Assembly: GCA_963697345.1 (NCBI GenBank)
Contig: CAVONS010000006.1
Coordinates: 48,621-112,620 of the forward strand
Source: Prado023 sp963697345
Lineage (GTDB): Bacteria > Actinomycetota > Actinomycetes > S36-B12 > CAIYMF01
Direction of reading: 5' to 3'
Length of the DNA stretch: 64,000 nucleotides
In this document: piece by piece, positions 16,012 to 23,365 of the stretch
Numbering within the stretch: position 1 is the stretch's first letter
Layout of the letters: every line of letters starts with the position of its first letter
Program-made: the position numbers and the translations under genes
Notes under the pieces: generated by a model
What the model was told of the DNA's origin: nothing
The model's input: only the letters and a program-made list of their open reading frames with translations
Database searches by the model: none

Positions 16012-18225
16012 CTAGGTCGGGAGGTCCACGTCGTCGGGCGCCGGTGCGACATGGTCCGCGGCGACGGGGTCCGCCTCGACGGAGCGTACCTCGACGACGT
16101 GCGCGAGCATCACGGCCTGACCACTCACGGGGTCCATCTGCGTGGGGCCGCCGGGGATCACGTCGTTGACGTTGGCGCCCGGCAGCGAGCGCGCTCCCAG
16201 GTGCCCCGACGTCGCGTGCCCCCACCCGTGCGGCACGACGACGACGCCCCGGGCCACGTCGTCGGTCAGGGAGCACGGCAGCCGAATGGTGCCTGTCTGG
16301 GAGGAGACCTCGATCTGGTCGCCGTCGGCGATCCCGCGCTCCGCGGCATCCTGAGGGTGGAGCAGCGCCACGTTCCCGCCGGGCGGCTGGCTGATGCGGG
16401 GGTTGCCGTGCATCCAGCTGTTGTGCGATCGGCGGTCTCGGCGTCCGATGAGGCGGAGCACGTCGGTGCGAGACAACTCGGCCTCGAGGTCGTCGAGCCG
16501 CGCGGCGTCGGCGACGAGTTCGGGCGGCGCAAGGTGCACGAACCCGTCGGGCGTACGCACCCGTCGGCCGAGGAAGGACCCGGGCTCAGACGCCGGTAGG
16601 AGTACGCCCTCGGGGCGCCGGCGAAGCTCGCGCATGGTGGTGCGGCGTCCCCAGTGCAGCAGCAGCGCGAGGATGCGGTCCGGCGTGACCTCGGGCCGGC
16701 CGGGCAACCGGCGAAGCAGGCGGTTGAGCCGCGGGAGCACGTTCGCGGCCGTCGGTCCCAGGAGTGGCACGCCGCTGGCCTCGGCGAGGTCGGAGAAGAT
16801 GCGCCACTCCTCGCGGCGCTCGTGTGCGGGAGGAACGACGGCCGGCGTCCACTGAGCGTGCGGAACGACCTGGAGCACCTGGTGGGTGATGGTGAAGTCG
16901 CTGCGCTCGAGCATGTCGGTCGCCGGCAGCACGTAGTCGGCGAGGGCCGCGGTCTCGTTGCGGTGGATGTCGATGCTCACCACGAGGTCGAGCTGGCGCA
17001 TCGCGTCGGCGAGGCGCCGGTTCCCGCCGGGCACCGAGTGCACCGGGTTGCCGGCGGTGACGAACAATGCCCGGATGCGGTCCGGATGGTCGGTGGTGAT
17101 CTCGTCGGCGAGCGCAGCCACCGGGAACGCGCCGGCCACCCGGTGCCAGCGCCCATCCGTGGTCCTGTGCTCATCGAACGTGCCCAGGCCCAGGGCGGCG
17201 CTCAGGCGCAGGACGTCGAACGCCCCCTCCGGCACGAGAAGCCCTCCGGCGCGGTCGAGGTTGCCACTGATCAGGTTCAGCGACTGCAGCAGCCAGTAGG
17301 CGACCGAACCGAACGGACCCATGTTGACGCCCGTGGACATGTAGAGCGCGGAACCACCGGACGACGCGTACGCGGTCGCCAGCTCGCGGATGGTCTCTGC
17401 AGGAACGCCGGTCACCGCGGCTGCGCGCTCCGGAGTCCACGGCGCCACCACGGCCACGACCTCCGCGACCCCGGTCGCGACCACCCGCGCGGAGTCGAGG
17501 TCCGCACCGAGCTCGGCGGTGAGGACCTGAAGCATCGCGGCGAGCAGGTAGGCGTCGGTGCCGGGCCGGATCGGCACGTGCTCGCCCACCTTGCGCACGG
17601 TCTCGGTGCGCCGCGGGTCGACGACCACGACACGTCCGCCGCGATCGACGACCCCACGCAGGGCGGCCGTCGCATCGGTGACCGTGAGCACCGACATCTG
17701 GCTCACGGTGGGGTTGGTGCCCAGGCACATGACGAAACGCACGCGGTCGAGGTCGGGCACCGGATGCACCAGCGAGAGGCCGTACATCGCGGTCGACACG
17801 TGGAACTTGTTGTTGGTGTCGACCGAGTGCGACGCGAAGACATTCGGCGAGCCGAGAGCCTCGACGAACGCCGACGACATGAGCACGTGCTGGAAGCTGA
17901 AGAACGTGGGGTTGCCCTGGTAGAGGGCAACCGCTCGCGGTCCGTTCGCGTCCACGAGCGTGCGCACCCGTGCCCCGATCTCGGCGATGGCCTGGTCCCA
18001 GCTGATCCTCTGGTAGTCGTCCCCGACCCGCTTGAGCGGATGGTCGAGCCGGTGCGGGTCATCGTGCAGCGCCCCGAGACCGAGCCCCTTGACGCACGCG
18101 TATCCACGCGAGACGGGGTGGTTGCGATCGGGGCGCACAGCTGTCACCCGGCCATCCTGGACCTCCGCGACCAGACCGCAGTAGACCTCGCAGATCCGGC
18201 AGAAGGTGCGCACACTCGTGGTCAC
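16012..18225 (-). CDS. Molybdopterin-dependent oxidoreductase (DMSO reductase superfamily), substrate unknown
   Basis: 737 residues from GTG 18225, which lies 9 bases behind a TACTGT box, suggesting a leaderless mRNA. The N-terminal 4Fe-4S motif is C9-x2-C12-x3-C16-x27-C44 (CRICEVYCG, GYACVKG). The core has QGNPTFFSFQH, SVDTNNKFHVSTAMYG and LGTNPTVSQM, and the C-terminal bis-MGD domain has NSWMHGNPR and VPHGWGHATSGH. No Tat signal is seen, so it is cytoplasmic. Where formate dehydrogenase or NapA has Cys/Sec as Mo ligand, the sequence reads FHVSTAMYG with no Cys, so it is neither a canonical formate dehydrogenase nor NapA. No electron-transfer subunit gene is adjacent. Confidence 0.88.
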   Translation of the reverse strand: MTTSVRTFCRICEVYCGLVAEVQDGRVTAVRPDRNHPVSRGYACVKGLGLGALHDDPHRLDHPLKRVGDDYQRISWDQAIAEIGARVRTLVDANGPRAVALYQGNPTFFSFQHVLMSSAFVEALGSPNVFASHSVDTNNKFHVSTAMYGLSLVHPVPDLDRVRFVMCLGTNPTVSQMSVLTVTDATAALRGVVDRGGRVVVVDPRRTETVRKVGEHVPIRPGTDAYLLAAMLQVLTAELGADLDSARVVATGVAEVVAVVAPWTPERAAAVTGVPAETIRELATAYASSGGSALYMSTGVNMGPFGSVAYWLLQSLNLISGNLDRAGGLLVPEGAFDVLRLSAALGLGTFDEHRTTDGRWHRVAGAFPVAALADEITTDHPDRIRALFVTAGNPVHSVPGGNRRLADAMRQLDLVVSIDIHRNETAALADYVLPATDMLERSDFTITHQVLQVVPHAQWTPAVVPPAHERREEWRIFSDLAEASGVPLLGPTAANVLPRLNRLLRRLPGRPEVTPDRILALLLHWGRRTTMRELRRRPEGVLLPASEPGSFLGRRVRTPDGFVHLAPPELVADAARLDDLEAELSRTDVLRLIGRRDRRSHNSWMHGNPRISQPPGGNVALLHPQDAAERGIADGDQIEVSSQTGTIRLPCSLTDDVARGVVVVPHGWGHATSGHLGARSLPGANVNDVIPGGPTQMDPVSGQAVMLAHVVEVRSVEADPVAADHVAPAPDDVDLPT

Positions 18226-18453
18226 GCGGCCGACAGTAGGCGATGACCCTGCCCACCGCCGGACGCAGATGGACCACGACGAGCACGACGGGGGCGGAGC
18301 GGAACCCATAGATCGAGCGTTGGAGCCTCGCGGTGACGCGTCGCGAAGACCGGGATGACGTCGGCGACGAGTTGGTCCGTGCCCCTGCAGAGAGCGGTGG
18401 CGTGGCGGTCGTGTGGTCGAACTCCGTCGGGGCGGTTCAGGGCGCCGGGGGCA

Positions 18454-18660
18454 TCATGTGCTGCGCGGCGGTGGCCAGGGTTGTGGCGGCGCGCAGGACC
18501 GCGGTGTGGCGATCCCGGCCAGCACCGCTGCGGCGCCGGAGGCCCTTCGGGCTGCAGTTGTCGGCCAGGGGTGGCCGATCTTGGCCAGCGTGAGCTGCTC
18601 GCGGGCGTACTCGACGCGTGCCCGCGCATCGGTGGGTCCACACGAGGTCCGCCGGCTCAC
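18454..18660 (-). pseudogene. Frameshifted HEPN-like partner of the MNT nucleotidyltransferase
   Basis: A GTG at 18660 overlaps the upstream TGA as GTGA and opens a 68-codon frame. Residues 12-55 (ARARVEYAREQLTLAKIG, then TAARRASGAAAVLAGIATPRS) resemble the first two helices of HEPN proteins of the SAV_6107-like type that normally follow MNT genes. The frame then decays into CAPPQPWPPPRST. Possible continuation (HTAVLRAATTLATAAQ) appears in another frame down to about 18330. A full HEPN partner is 130-150 residues, so the gene appears frameshifted. Similarity is by eye and moderate. Confidence 0.45.
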
Positions 18661-19292
18661 GCGGACCTCGCCGCCGTGGCCAGGGCTGTGCTGACCGGGG
18701 GAGTAGGTGCGATCAGCCAGTGGGCGTCGCGGCGCAGCTCGCCCATCAGCGGGACGTCGACCGAGATCATCGCAGTGAACGTGGTCACGTCGAACTCGAT
18801 CCAAGACAGGGGATTGCCGGTCCAGCGCTCGACCTGGCCAGCGGTGTCGTCAAGCTGGACCCGCCACGCGTGGTCGTCGACCGCGATCGCGTCAGGTCGC
18901 AGGACAAGTACGTCGAGGTCGCTGCGGGAGGTGCCGTCGCGCCGTGCAGCGGATCCGAACAGCGCGCACCCGGCGCACGACGTGGACCAGCCTCCGACCG
19001 TCTGTCCGAGCTGGGTCTCGAGTCGTTCGAGGCCGTGCAGCATCTCCAGTGCCGGGCCGACGAGCAGATGCTCACGGTTGAGCCGGTAGGCGTTGGCCGC
19101 ACCGACCGGCTCGACCAGGACCATCCGATGCTGCACCAGCTGGGTGAGGACCTTGCCGGCTCCGGTGTGGCTGAGCCCCGCAAGCCGCGCAACCGTGCGC
19201 CCGGTGAGTCCCGCGGACGTCCCGGCGAGCACTCCCAGCACGGCGGACGTGCCGTCCCGAAGCAGCGGTGCGGTCGGAGCGGACAGATCCAT
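18657..19292 (-). CDS. HTH-MNT nucleotidyltransferase (antitoxin-like)
   Basis: 211 residues from ATG 19292; a TTG further upstream at 19310 is also in frame. The N-terminal winged helix (VLGVLAGTSAGLTGRTVARL, then AGLSHTGAGKVLTQLV) is followed by a minimal nucleotidyltransferase with LFGSAARRDGTSRSDLDVLV near residue 112, containing the GSx10DxD catalytic signature. Proteins of this type pair with HEPN toxins; the MNT protein neutralises HEPN ribonucleases in related systems by nucleotidylation. Here the downstream partner, translationally coupled through GTGA, looks broken, so the pair may be non-functional. Confidence 0.75.
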   Translation of the reverse strand: MDLSAPTAPLLRDGTSAVLGVLAGTSAGLTGRTVARLAGLSHTGAGKVLTQLVQHRMVLVEPVGAANAYRLNREHLLVGPALEMLHGLERLETQLGQTVGGWSTSCAGCALFGSAARRDGTSRSDLDVLVLRPDAIAVDDHAWRVQLDDTAGQVERWTGNPLSWIEFDVTTFTAMISVDVPLMGELRRDAHWLIAPTPPVSTALATAARSA

Positions 19293-19315
19293 GGGTCGAA
19301 TGTCAACCAAGAGCG

Positions 19316-19325
19316 GCCAATTGGC
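19316..19325. promoter_or_regulatory. Palindrome upstream of the MNT gene
   Basis: GCCAATTGGC is a perfect 10-base palindrome, embedded between GGTTG-type direct repeats and a TATAGG box on the minus strand. It is a plausible operator for autoregulation by the HTH domain of the downstream protein. Only the sequence symmetry is seen. Confidence 0.3.
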
Positions 19326-19525
19326 AACCTATAGGGGACGCTACTCGACGAGCCTGCCCAACCCTGCATAGACCTCCCCAGGGAAGCTAGGCGATGAGGG
19401 CGCCCATTCCGCCCGGAAGGACGCGGCAGGGAAGGCTGGGGCGGCCCGATCGAAGCACCCGGCGTCGTCCGAACATGGGGGTCCTCGGGTCAGGAGGCCC
19501 ACCGGCGCGATGCGCGGTCGCTGGG

Positions 19526-19807
19526 CTACTGCAGTCGGTAGACGTCGGATCGGGGTGCCACCGCGAGCACGGTCACGATGCGGGAGCGGTCGTCGATTCG
19601 GTAGATGACGCGGTAGGTCCCCCGGCGTGCGCTGTGGCGATCGTCGAGCGGGGGCATCAACCGCTTGCCGACGCGGTGCGGGTTGGCCAGCAGGGGTCCG
19701 TTGATGAACTCATGCGCGGCGAATGCGATGGCTTCTGGGAGCTGTTCTGCGAGTTGCCGTCGCGCGGTCGCAGTGATTACCAACCGATAGGGCTGCTCGG
19801 AGCTCAC
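19526..19807 (-). CDS. RelE/ParE-family toxin
   Basis: 93 residues. The RelE fold is recognisable: YRLVITATARRQLAEQLPEA at the N-terminus, AHEFINGPLLANPHRVGKRL in the middle and the core strand segment RRGTYRVIYRIDDRSRIVTV, ending in VAPRSDVY. Members cleave mRNA on the ribosome (RelE) or poison gyrase (ParE); the basic residues and Y near the end favour an RNase, but this is inference. The start overlaps the antitoxin stop by 4 bases (ATGA). Complete in length. Confidence 0.88.
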   Translation of the reverse strand: MSSEQPYRLVITATARRQLAEQLPEAIAFAAHEFINGPLLANPHRVGKRLMPPLDDRHSARRGTYRVIYRIDDRSRIVTVLAVAPRSDVYRLQ

Positions 19808-20085
19808 GCCGTGGTGCGGCGCTGGCGCATCGCCTGATCCAGTTCGTCGGCGGTCTCGACCCGTCCGGACGCCACGTCGACGTCCGCCTCGGCCAGCTGG
19901 CGCAGCAGGTCGTTGTCGGCCAGGACGGCGATGGTCTCCTCGAGTCGTTCCAGGTCCTCGGGTGCCAGGAGCACGGCTGACGCGCGCCCGTGCACGGTGA
20001 CGGTCACCCGCTCGTGCTGGGTGCTCACCCTGTTGACGACCTCGGACAGGTGGGCCTTCGCCTCGGCCAAAGACATCGTGGACAT
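19804..20085 (-). CDS. Phd/YefM-family antitoxin
   Basis: 93 residues from ATG 20085 (MSTMSLAEAKAHLSEVVNRV). The N-terminal Phd DNA-binding domain includes RVTVTVHGRASAVLLAPEDL. The acidic C-terminal half (ADNDLLRQLAEADVDVASGR) would wrap the toxin. In-frame codons further upstream are disregarded because a promoter ends 7 bases before this ATG. The RelE gene overlaps it by four bases, so the pair is one autoregulated operon. Confidence 0.88.
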   Translation of the reverse strand: MSTMSLAEAKAHLSEVVNRVSTQHERVTVTVHGRASAVLLAPEDLERLEETIAVLADNDLLRQLAEADVDVASGRVETADELDQAMRQRRTTA

Positions 20086-20092
20086 GGTCCTA

Positions 20093-20122
20093 AGTATGAC
20101 CAGAACGGAGTGGGCTTGTCCA
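20093..20122 (-). promoter_or_regulatory. Leaderless promoter of the Phd-RelE pair
   Basis: On the minus strand TGGACA (20117-20122), an 18-base spacer and CATACT (20093-20098) stand 7 bases before ATG 20085. This fits a sigma-70-type promoter producing a leaderless message. It supports the chosen antitoxin start. Confidence 0.5.
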
Positions 20123-20317
20123 TGCCCGGAAGGAAGGGCGCCATGCCCAGAGCGCGTCACGCGGGGGTCTGGTGCGGGTCTGGGGATCGTGGACGGGGTT
20201 TCGCGGTTTCGGCCGTTGGCCCGGTCGTCGCCGTGGTTGTGGCGCTCGGTGCGGTTCGGGTTCGATGACGGGTCGGTCTCGGTGCGGGCGTGGGTCCGAC
20301 GTCCGCAGGCCCTCAGG

Positions 20318-20677
20318 ATGGAGTCGCTCGCCGGCGAGGTCCTCGTCGCCTCCGCGGGTCGCCCCGGATACGGCACCACGCTTGCTGTGGCGATGGTGCT
20401 GCTCGCGGGACACCCGCGCGAGCAGGGACTGGGTATCGCGGGACACAGGTCGTTGTGGGACTGGGCGATGCCGGTGGCGTGGCTGATCGGTCCGGTGAGC
20501 CAGTTCGTCAATGCGGTGACGCGAACGTTCGATGACGGCAACAGCATCGAGTGGGTGTACGTGATCGGGTTCTCGCTGGGGACGCTGCTCGCAGCGGCGA
20601 CCATGTTCATGATGGGCCGGTGGCTTCAGTCGGACAGCCCCGCGTCGGCGAACGTGATCGCGGGGGCCACGGTCTGA
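20318..20677 (+). CDS. Small predicted membrane protein, unknown
   Basis: 119 residues from ATG 20318 (MESLAGEVLVASAGRPGYG). The frame is open further upstream, so a longer start is possible. Two hydrophobic stretches are visible: SLWDWAMPVAWLIGPVSQFV (about 45-64) and WVYVIGFSLGTLLAAATMFM (about 80-99). I do not recognise a family. It lies between the toxin-antitoxin pair and another two-helix protein with the same orientation, and no strong ribosome site is visible, so the call rests on frame length and membrane segments. Confidence 0.45.
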   Translation: MESLAGEVLVASAGRPGYGTTLAVAMVLLAGHPREQGLGIAGHRSLWDWAMPVAWLIGPVSQFVNAVTRTFDDGNSIEWVYVIGFSLGTLLAAATMFMMGRWLQSDSPASANVIAGATV

Positions 20678-20764
20678 TTGCCGGGCACCACGATGGAAGC
20701 GGCATCGAGCGTTGCTCGGGGCTAAGTTGGCAGCCAGCTTCATACGGAATGGAGAAGTGGCGTC

Positions 20765-21040
20765 ATGCGGGTTGTTCCAGTGTGGCTTCGATGGGTGAGT
20801 GTCTTGTTCGGGTTGGCGTCGGTGCCATTCCTGTGGATCGCGGTGATCGATGCGCACACCGCAACCCAGATGACTCAACCCAGCGTCATGGTTGACGACC
20901 TCATCCTCAGCGCGATCCAGCGTCTCACGTACGCGGTCATCTGCATCGCGATCGCAGTGCTGCCCGCAGTCTGGTCGACATTCCCTCGCGGCTACGACGA
21001 TCACCAGCAGGACAGCCCGGTGCGGGAATCCATCCGATAG
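20765..21040 (+). CDS. Small two-helix membrane protein, unknown
   Basis: 91 residues from ATG 20765, with GGAGAAG about 8 bases upstream. Two membrane segments are clear: VPVWLRWVSVLFGLASVPFL (5-24) and LTYAVICIAIAVLPAVW (54-70). A short loop rich in Thr/Gln (DAHTATQMTQPSV) faces the outside if the N-terminus is inside. The C-terminus is polar (RGYDDHQQDSPVRESIR). No family is recognised. It is 87 bases after the preceding small membrane protein and may share its transcript. Confidence 0.6.
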   Translation: MRVVPVWLRWVSVLFGLASVPFLWIAVIDAHTATQMTQPSVMVDDLILSAIQRLTYAVICIAIAVLPAVWSTFPRGYDDHQQDSPVRESIR

Positions 21041-21080
21041 CCCCGGCACCACTGACGCTCCGAGGCGCTACGGTCACCCC

Positions 21081-21101
21081 GCCGCGAGTGGACGCACTGT
21101 G
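21081..21101 (+). repeat. Interspersed repeat, right-half copy
   Basis: GCCGCGAGTGGACGCACTG and two further bases. The core AGTG-GACG-CACT can fold into a small hairpin. Leftmost copy noticed in the window. Confidence 0.5.
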
Positions 21102-21363
21102 TCGAGAGCTGCGCAGGCGTGCAGATCGTGCGGCGGCCCCACGCCGATCCGGCGCACCGACGAGACGAGGCTTTGCCCCCTCGGGCCTGGTGGAGGTCTA
21201 CGTGAATGCCGACTCGGGGGCGATCATCTCCCAGGAGCGTGACGACTGACCGCTGGTGAGGTCCTCTGTCAGCACGACGTCCTACCTTGCGGTGCCGACT
21301 CGGAGCGTACTGGGGCCTGCTTGACGCAGATGGCGCGCCGGGGACCAACACCGCGTCCTTCCG

Positions 21364-21389
21364 ACCTGTGGACGCGCCTCGACGAGAGG
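21364..21389 (+). repeat. Interspersed repeat, right-half copy
   Basis: Reads ACCTGTGGACGC then GCCTCGACGAGAGG. The TCGACGAGAGG tail is shared with the copy at 36643-36671. Confidence 0.5.
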
Positions 21390-21419
21390 GGTTTGGCCGC
21401 CGTGGCCAGATGAGAGGTC

Positions 21420-21449
21420 GTCTCATGTGGGTCTCATGGTGGTCTCATG
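21420..21449 (+). promoter_or_regulatory. Three GTCTCATG direct repeats at 11-base spacing
   Basis: GTCTCATG occurs at 21420-21427, 21431-21438 and 21442-21449, exactly 11 bases apart. ATGAGA-N5-TCTCAT also forms an inverted repeat at 21410-21426. Direct repeats with 11-base pitch are the binding pattern of OmpR/PhoB/PhoP-type regulators. The array lies 68 bases before the first gene of an operon that ends in such a regulator, so autoregulation is likely. Confidence 0.6.
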
Positions 21450-21516
21450 CAAGTGGGTGAGTCTCTTCCCAACGGTCGCTCACGAGAGGAGCGACCCAGA
21501 GCAAGGAGGAGTCATC

Positions 21517-21981
21517 ATGAGGGACACCCTGATCCGTGGCGGCATCGCATCGTTCTCCGGCTTGTTCGCGGTGAGCGTCCTGGCGTTCGCGCCGGGGACG
21601 GCTGCGAATGCGGCGGACCCGGCCTACATCAAGCGTGACGAGCGCGTCATGGTGCTGGCGACGGTGGATGACGACGATGACGAGAGGGAGAAGCTCACGC
21701 CGTTCTCCGCGTCGCGGGCGTCGGCCCCGAGCCGGGCGTCGCGGTCGTCCGTGAAGAGCCGGGTGTCGCGGGACAGCCGGGATGCCACCGCGAGCAAGAA
21801 GTCGCGCAACACCCGGGACAAGACGAACAGCCGGGTGACGCGGGCGAGTCGGGATCGGGACATCTCACGGTTCGACAAGACCCGTGACTGGACGATGGAT
21901 GGTGGCGAGTACACCCGGGACCGCACCGCGAACAGCACGAACGACAACAGCCGCAACGACACCCGGTGGGGCCGGCGCTAA
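21517..21981 (+). CDS. Secreted Arg/Ser-rich low-complexity protein
   Basis: 154 residues from ATG 21517, 10 bases after a strong AAGGAGGAG site. A signal peptide covers about residues 1-33 (RGGIASFSGLFAVSVLAFAP, cleavage after ANAA). The mature part has a short acidic patch (VDDDDDE) and then about 90 residues of basic low complexity built on SR, SRD and TRD steps (SRASRSSVKSRVSRDSRD, SRVTRASRDRDISRF). It is intrinsically disordered and strongly cationic, so it could bind cell-wall polyanions or membranes; that is inference. No family is recognised. It heads the operon with the kinase and two-component genes; 31 bases separate it from the kinase. Confidence 0.75.
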   Translation: MRDTLIRGGIASFSGLFAVSVLAFAPGTAANAADPAYIKRDERVMVLATVDDDDDEREKLTPFSASRASAPSRASRSSVKSRVSRDSRDATASKKSRNTRDKTNSRVTRASRDRDISRFDKTRDWTMDGGEYTRDRTANSTNDNSRNDTRWGRR

Positions 21982-22012
21982 GGCGCTGGAGCGGGAGGAC
22001 GGGACCGGTCAG

Positions 22013-22897
22013 ATGACACGCCAGGCATGGGAGTTCAGCGAGGGAGACCAGATCAGCGACACGCTGACTGCGGTGCGACTGTTGGGTGGTGGTGAGCGGT
22101 TCGAGGCGTACCTGGCCTTCGACGACCACCGCTACTGCCCGGTGGTGGTGAAGGTGCTCCGCCCGGACCAGATCGCTGCCGAGGGTGCGTTGCGCGGCCT
22201 GCGGCGGGAGTACCGGCTGGCCCGGTCGCTGGACCACCCGGTGCTGGTGCGGGCGTTCGACCTGGTCGAGGACGGGCCGCGGCCGCACCTGGTGCTGGAG
22301 CACCTCGACGGTCCGCGGTTGTCCTCGCTGGTGCGGCGGCACGGCCCGCTGCCCCCGCACCAGCTCCTCCCGTTGGGGATCGAGGTGGCCTCGGCGTTGC
22401 ACTACCTGCACCGCGAGGGCGTGGTGCACCTAGACGTGAAGCCCTCCAACATCATCATGGGCGCTCCGCCCCGGTTGATCGACCTGTCGATCGCCCGCCC
22501 GGTCGAGGCTGCGGCGAGGTTGGACTACACGGTGGGCACCGATCGCTACCTGGCGCCGGAGCAGGCAGATCCGCCGCACTCCGGGGTCCCGGGCCCGCCG
22601 GCTGACATCTTCGGGCTGGGGGCCACCCTGTTCGAGGCGCACGCCGGGTACCGACCGTATGAGGACGGCTCGACCGATCCCGACGATCCGCCGGCCGAGC
22701 GCTGGCCCCAGCTGCTGCTCGACCCGCGGCCACTGCCGGACACGACGCCCGACGAGCTGGCCAAGCCCGTCCTGGCCTGCCTGGAGCGCGACCCGGCCAA
22801 CCGGCCGACGGCGGCCGAGCTCGCCGAATCGCTGGGACCCTTGCTGGCCGGTCTCCCGAAGCCTGTCCTGGGCGGCTTCCGTCCCGGGCGCCGCTGA
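22013..22897 (+). CDS. Soluble Hanks-type Ser/Thr protein kinase
   Basis: 294 residues, a kinase domain with little else. The conserved Lys is in VVVKVLR (Lys47), the catalytic loop HLDVKPSNI has Asp141, Lys143 and Asn146, the metal Asp is in LIDLSIA (Asp157; DLS in place of DFG), and the activation segment ends in YLAPEQA. The catalytic loop has Leu before Asp, so it is a non-RD kinase. The glycine loop is reduced (LLGGGERFEAY). No membrane segment or PASTA repeats are present, unlike PknB. It lies between two secreted-protein genes and ahead of a histidine kinase/regulator pair in the same direction, suggesting crosstalk with that system. Confidence 0.88.
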   Translation: MTRQAWEFSEGDQISDTLTAVRLLGGGERFEAYLAFDDHRYCPVVVKVLRPDQIAAEGALRGLRREYRLARSLDHPVLVRAFDLVEDGPRPHLVLEHLDGPRLSSLVRRHGPLPPHQLLPLGIEVASALHYLHREGVVHLDVKPSNIIMGAPPRLIDLSIARPVEAAARLDYTVGTDRYLAPEQADPPHSGVPGPPADIFGLGATLFEAHAGYRPYEDGSTDPDDPPAERWPQLLLDPRPLPDTTPDELAKPVLACLERDPANRPTAAELAESLGPLLAGLPKPVLGGFRPGRR

Positions 22898-22947
22898 GCG
22901 GATGCCGCTGGCAGACGCACCGATCACGTGGAAGGATCCAGAGAATC

Positions 22948-23304
22948 ATGTGGAGAGTACTTGTGACCCTCATGGCTGGGCTGATCGCGGCGGGAGCCGT
23001 GGCCCTGAGCACTGCCGGTGCACGGCCGGGCACGCCCGACCTCGGTGAGTCGGTGGTCATCGTGCCCACCGGCAGCGATCCCGACGCACGGCGTGACGGC
23101 AGTGCCACGGCGCTGGTCACCGAGGAGGACGACAGCGGTGATGGGGATGGTGACGGCAGCGCGGACGGCACCCCGGTCACCGACGGCAGGGCCTCGTGGA
23201 TCACCCGTGTCGGGGACACCACCACAGGTGACTCGGTCGACGGGTCGGCAACGGTCGCGTCGCGCCCCAGCGCCGCCACGGCCCCCTCGGCGACACGGTC
23301 GTGA
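22948..23304 (+). CDS. Small secreted acidic protein
   Basis: 118 residues. The N-terminus MWRVLVTLMAGLIAAGAVAL is a signal peptide or membrane anchor. The rest is disordered and acidic (TEEDDSGDGDGDGSADG near residue 63), with a Thr/Ser/Ala-rich tail. It has no recognised domain. Its charge is opposite to the cationic secreted protein at the head of the operon, so the two might interact; this is only inference. The start is 50 bases after the kinase stop, with a GAAGGATCC stretch upstream as a weak ribosome site. Confidence 0.65.
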   Translation: MWRVLVTLMAGLIAAGAVALSTAGARPGTPDLGESVVIVPTGSDPDARRDGSATALVTEEDDSGDGDGDGSADGTPVTDGRASWITRVGDTTTGDSVDGSATVASRPSAATAPSATRS

Positions 23305-23365
23305 CCCGGACGAGCGGTGGCAGCGCGGGTGATCGACCCTGACATCCTCCGACCCCACCGGTGAG

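Larger units (their letters stand above)
21041..21419. other. Intergenic stretch with two copies of the GTGGACGC repeat
   Basis: No convincing complete gene. One plus-strand frame ends in GLVEVYVNADSGAIISQERD before a stop at 21249 and could be the tail of a decayed gene. Copies of the interspersed motif lie at 21081-21101 and 21364-21389. Confidence 0.4.

Noticed and set aside
19913..20317. Longer start for the membrane protein at 20318-20677
   Set aside because: The upstream part is antisense to the Phd antitoxin and its promoter and has Arg/Ser-rich shadow composition.
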